Below are positions 62,686 to 64,000 of a stretch of DNA of 64,000 nucleotides, in pieces (within the stretch, counting starts at the first letter, position 1; each line of letters starts with the position of its first letter). Made by a program: the position numbers and the translations under genes. This DNA comes from Bacillota bacterium (lineage in GTDB: Bacteria; Bacillota; Clostridia; Oscillospirales; Ruminococcaceae). The notes beneath the pieces are model-generated. The model was not told the origin of the DNA. It saw only the letters and a program-made list of their open reading frames with translations, and searched no databases. Where the stretch lies: the NCBI GenBank assembly GCA_023429785.1, contig JAEZDD010000003.1:248001-312000 (forward strand), in the 5' to 3' direction.

Positions 62686-63639
62686 TTATAGCTTTATCAT
62701 TTCTTTTTGAATTTTTAGCGAGCTGCCTTTTGGAATAGAAAATAAAACCGCTTTGCCGACCGTGGATAGCTCCATTTTTTCCATGTTGAAAATTTCTCCG
62801 TCAATACATACTTTCATTTGATTAAGCGGCTCAATGGTCACTGACGGTTGAGCTAAGTATGTAATCAGCCCCTTTGAATACTTTTCCTCAATATGCTCTC
62901 CGACCTTATAGCGCCCGATTAAGGAAATGAAATCCAGCCTTGAAACCTTTTTAACCATCATGAGGTCAAGAAGCCCATCCTTTAAGTCCGATTTAGGGGA
63001 GGCACAAAAGCCCCCTCCGCAATAGCTCCCGTTCCCGACTGAAACGAGAAGGTATTCGCCACGATGCTCGGTTTTGTCAGAAAGCTTAGTTGAGAAGCCT
63101 TTCCCCATTCGCGAAAATAGAGTGATAATTATTCCGAGATAATAGGAAAATGAACCGGAAATAAGAGGCAGCCTTTTCAAATCCTGAATTTTTGCAGCAA
63201 CATCGCAGTCAAAGCCAATATTAATCATATTAATCGAATATGTAATTCTGCTGTCGGTTTTACAGCATATAAGGTCAATCGGCTCTGCGCTCCCCTCAAC
63301 CTGATTTTCAAGCTCAGAAAAAAACTCCTTATTATTAAAGCTCCTCACAAAATCGTTCCCCGTTCCAATGGGGATAACAGCAAGCTCCTTGTTCTTTGCT
63401 CCAAAAATGCCGTTGGTCGCCTCGCCAAGTGTTCCGTCCCCACCACAAGCATAAAATCTAATGAGTTCATCGGATTTTGAACGTTCCCTCACAAACCGCT
63501 CACAATCGCCGACACCAGTCGTTATGTAAATCTCCGCATCCAAGCCTTTTTGGCTGATAAAAGAATTCAATTTTGGGACAAGCTGCTTTCTCGCTTTATG
63601 CTTCCCCGCCATAGGATTAACAACGAAAATGTGACGCAT
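62686..63639 (-). CDS. Diacylglycerol/lipid kinase family protein
   Basis: 317 residues of the DagK/YegS/sphingosine-kinase fold: VNPMAGKHKARK at the start, the ATP-binding GGDGTLGEATNGI (about 63-75), PIGTGNDFVRSF and a C-terminal beta-sandwich with DGLLDLMMVK and CIDGEIF. It probably phosphorylates diacylglycerol or another lipid; DagK recycles diacylglycerol from lipoteichoic acid synthesis. AAGGAG before the ATG. Confidence 0.9.
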   Translation of the reverse strand: MRHIFVVNPMAGKHKARKQLVPKLNSFISQKGLDAEIYITTGVGDCERFVRERSKSDELIRFYACGGDGTLGEATNGIFGAKNKELAVIPIGTGNDFVRSFNNKEFFSELENQVEGSAEPIDLICCKTDSRITYSINMINIGFDCDVAAKIQDLKRLPLISGSFSYYLGIIITLFSRMGKGFSTKLSDKTEHRGEYLLVSVGNGSYCGGGFCASPKSDLKDGLLDLMMVKKVSRLDFISLIGRYKVGEHIEEKYSKGLITYLAQPSVTIEPLNQMKVCIDGEIFNMEKMELSTVGKAVLFSIPKGSSLKIQKEMIKL

Positions 63640-63830
63640 TCAAACTCTCCTTAATTAATACAAAAAATAATTATTTTACTCAAGCTATTTGTATAGTTAA
63701 TATAAAATACTTTTATAAGTATACATATTTTTGTTAAAAAAGCAAGATATCGCCATTGACTTCGGTGCATTTGACATAAAACTCTTTGATTATTTGTATA
63801 TATTTTTTCAAAAATTTCGATTTTCAGCAT

Positions 63831-63867
63831 AAAATTACTGGTGTAAAATATAAAATCACACCAGTAA
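63831..63867 (-). terminator. Terminator after the thioredoxin gene
   Basis: A 10-bp perfect stem (63835-63844 with 63858-63867) followed on the minus strand by TTTTATG, 6 bp after the thioredoxin stop. Confidence 0.75.
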
Positions 63868-63873
63868 TAATAA

Positions 63874-64000
63874 TCATAGTCCAAGCATTTTTATAATTGT
63901 GGCTTTGTTTTTCGCTCCGACTTCCTGCGTCACCAGCTTCCCGTCCTGCATTACTACAAGTGTCGGGATACTCATTACCTTGAAGGTTGACGCAAGCTCA
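63874..64000 (-). CDS. Thioredoxin, C-terminal part (cut by window edge)
   Basis: The last 41 codons are present: ELASTFKVMSIPTLVVMQDG ... VGAKNKATIIKMLGL. The cis-proline SIPT, the following beta strand and Gly-Lys turn, and the last helix are the thioredoxin C-terminal half. The CxxC active site is outside the window. Stop TGA at 63876-63874. Probably trxA. Confidence 0.85.
   Translation of the reverse strand, partial: ELASTFKVMSIPTLVVMQDGKLVTQEVGAKNKATIIKMLGL

Noticed and set aside
63651..63884. Minus-strand 77-codon frame beside the thioredoxin end
   Set aside because: It covers the thioredoxin terminator and AT-rich DNA, with no ribosome site or protein-like composition.

Overview
The window looks like chromosomal DNA of a low-GC, Gram-positive, endospore-forming anaerobe, most likely a gut-type clostridium of the Ruminococcaceae/Oscillospirales kind (inference, no marker tree possible here). 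The evidence is spoIIE and a cwlD-type amidase, strong AGGAGG ribosome sites, TTGACA-N17-TATAAT promoters, a reverse rubrerythrin, PFL-activating enzyme, lipobox-anchored sugar-binding protein and amylase, and several small Cys-rich coat-like proteins. I see no tRNA, rRNA, insertion sequence, prophage or CRISPR array.

Layout. 1-4.4 kb: glycogen synthesis operon glgB-glgC-glgD (minus). 4.5-7.8 kb: spoIIE and ksgA/rsmA (minus). 7.9-11.9 kb: a dCMP-deaminase-like gene, pflA, galK and galE (plus), each with its own promoter or terminator. 12.0-12.7 kb: rubrerythrin with a duplicated, truncated copy of its own 3' end beside it. 12.9-17.0 kb: a B12-binding radical SAM protein (DUF4080 type) convergent with clpC. 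17.3-19.7 kb: a 42-residue Cys/Gly/Trp protein and a MacAB-like adaptor/permease pair without ATPase. 19.8-21.9 kb: radA and cwlD. 22.2-25.4 kb: two small unknown genes, then an ArsR-repressor/P-type metal ATPase operon. 25.5-34.8 kb: a family 2 glycosyltransferase and a 2773-residue cell-surface protein with 14 SdrD-B-like modules. 34.9-39.6 kb: a small membrane protein, a chemotaxis receptor, a CapA-like metallophosphatase and two adjacent Cys-rich genes that share an unusual promoter/leader. 39.7-50.0 kb: a maltodextrin operon lacI-malE-malF-malG-amylase-malQ-glgP (minus) with two identical 24-bp operators. 50.5-52.2 kb: GH36 alpha-galactosidase. 52.6-57.4 kb: HAD phosphatase, a four-domain CoA-disulfide-reductase/rhodanese/TusA/DsrE fusion, and an MFS protein. 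57.5-62.6 kb: a NarL-type two-component system divergent from a three-gene ABC exporter (LnrJK-LnrLMN-like layout). 62.7-64.0 kb: a diacylglycerol-kinase-family protein and the 3' end of a thioredoxin gene.

How it works together. The window holds both arms of alpha-glucan metabolism: uptake and breakdown of maltodextrins (lipid-anchored amylase, MalEFG, MalQ, GlgP) and storage as glycogen (GlgB, GlgC, GlgD), joined at glucose-1-phosphate; galactosides enter through alpha-galactosidase, GalK and GalE. Both sugar-import and MacAB-like systems lack an ATPase gene here and must borrow one. The most distinctive material is the set of small Cys-rich proteins with sporulation-like promoters, the repeat-built surface protein, and the multi-domain sulfur-transfer reductase.

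All functional calls come from motifs read by eye; no database search or structure prediction was run.
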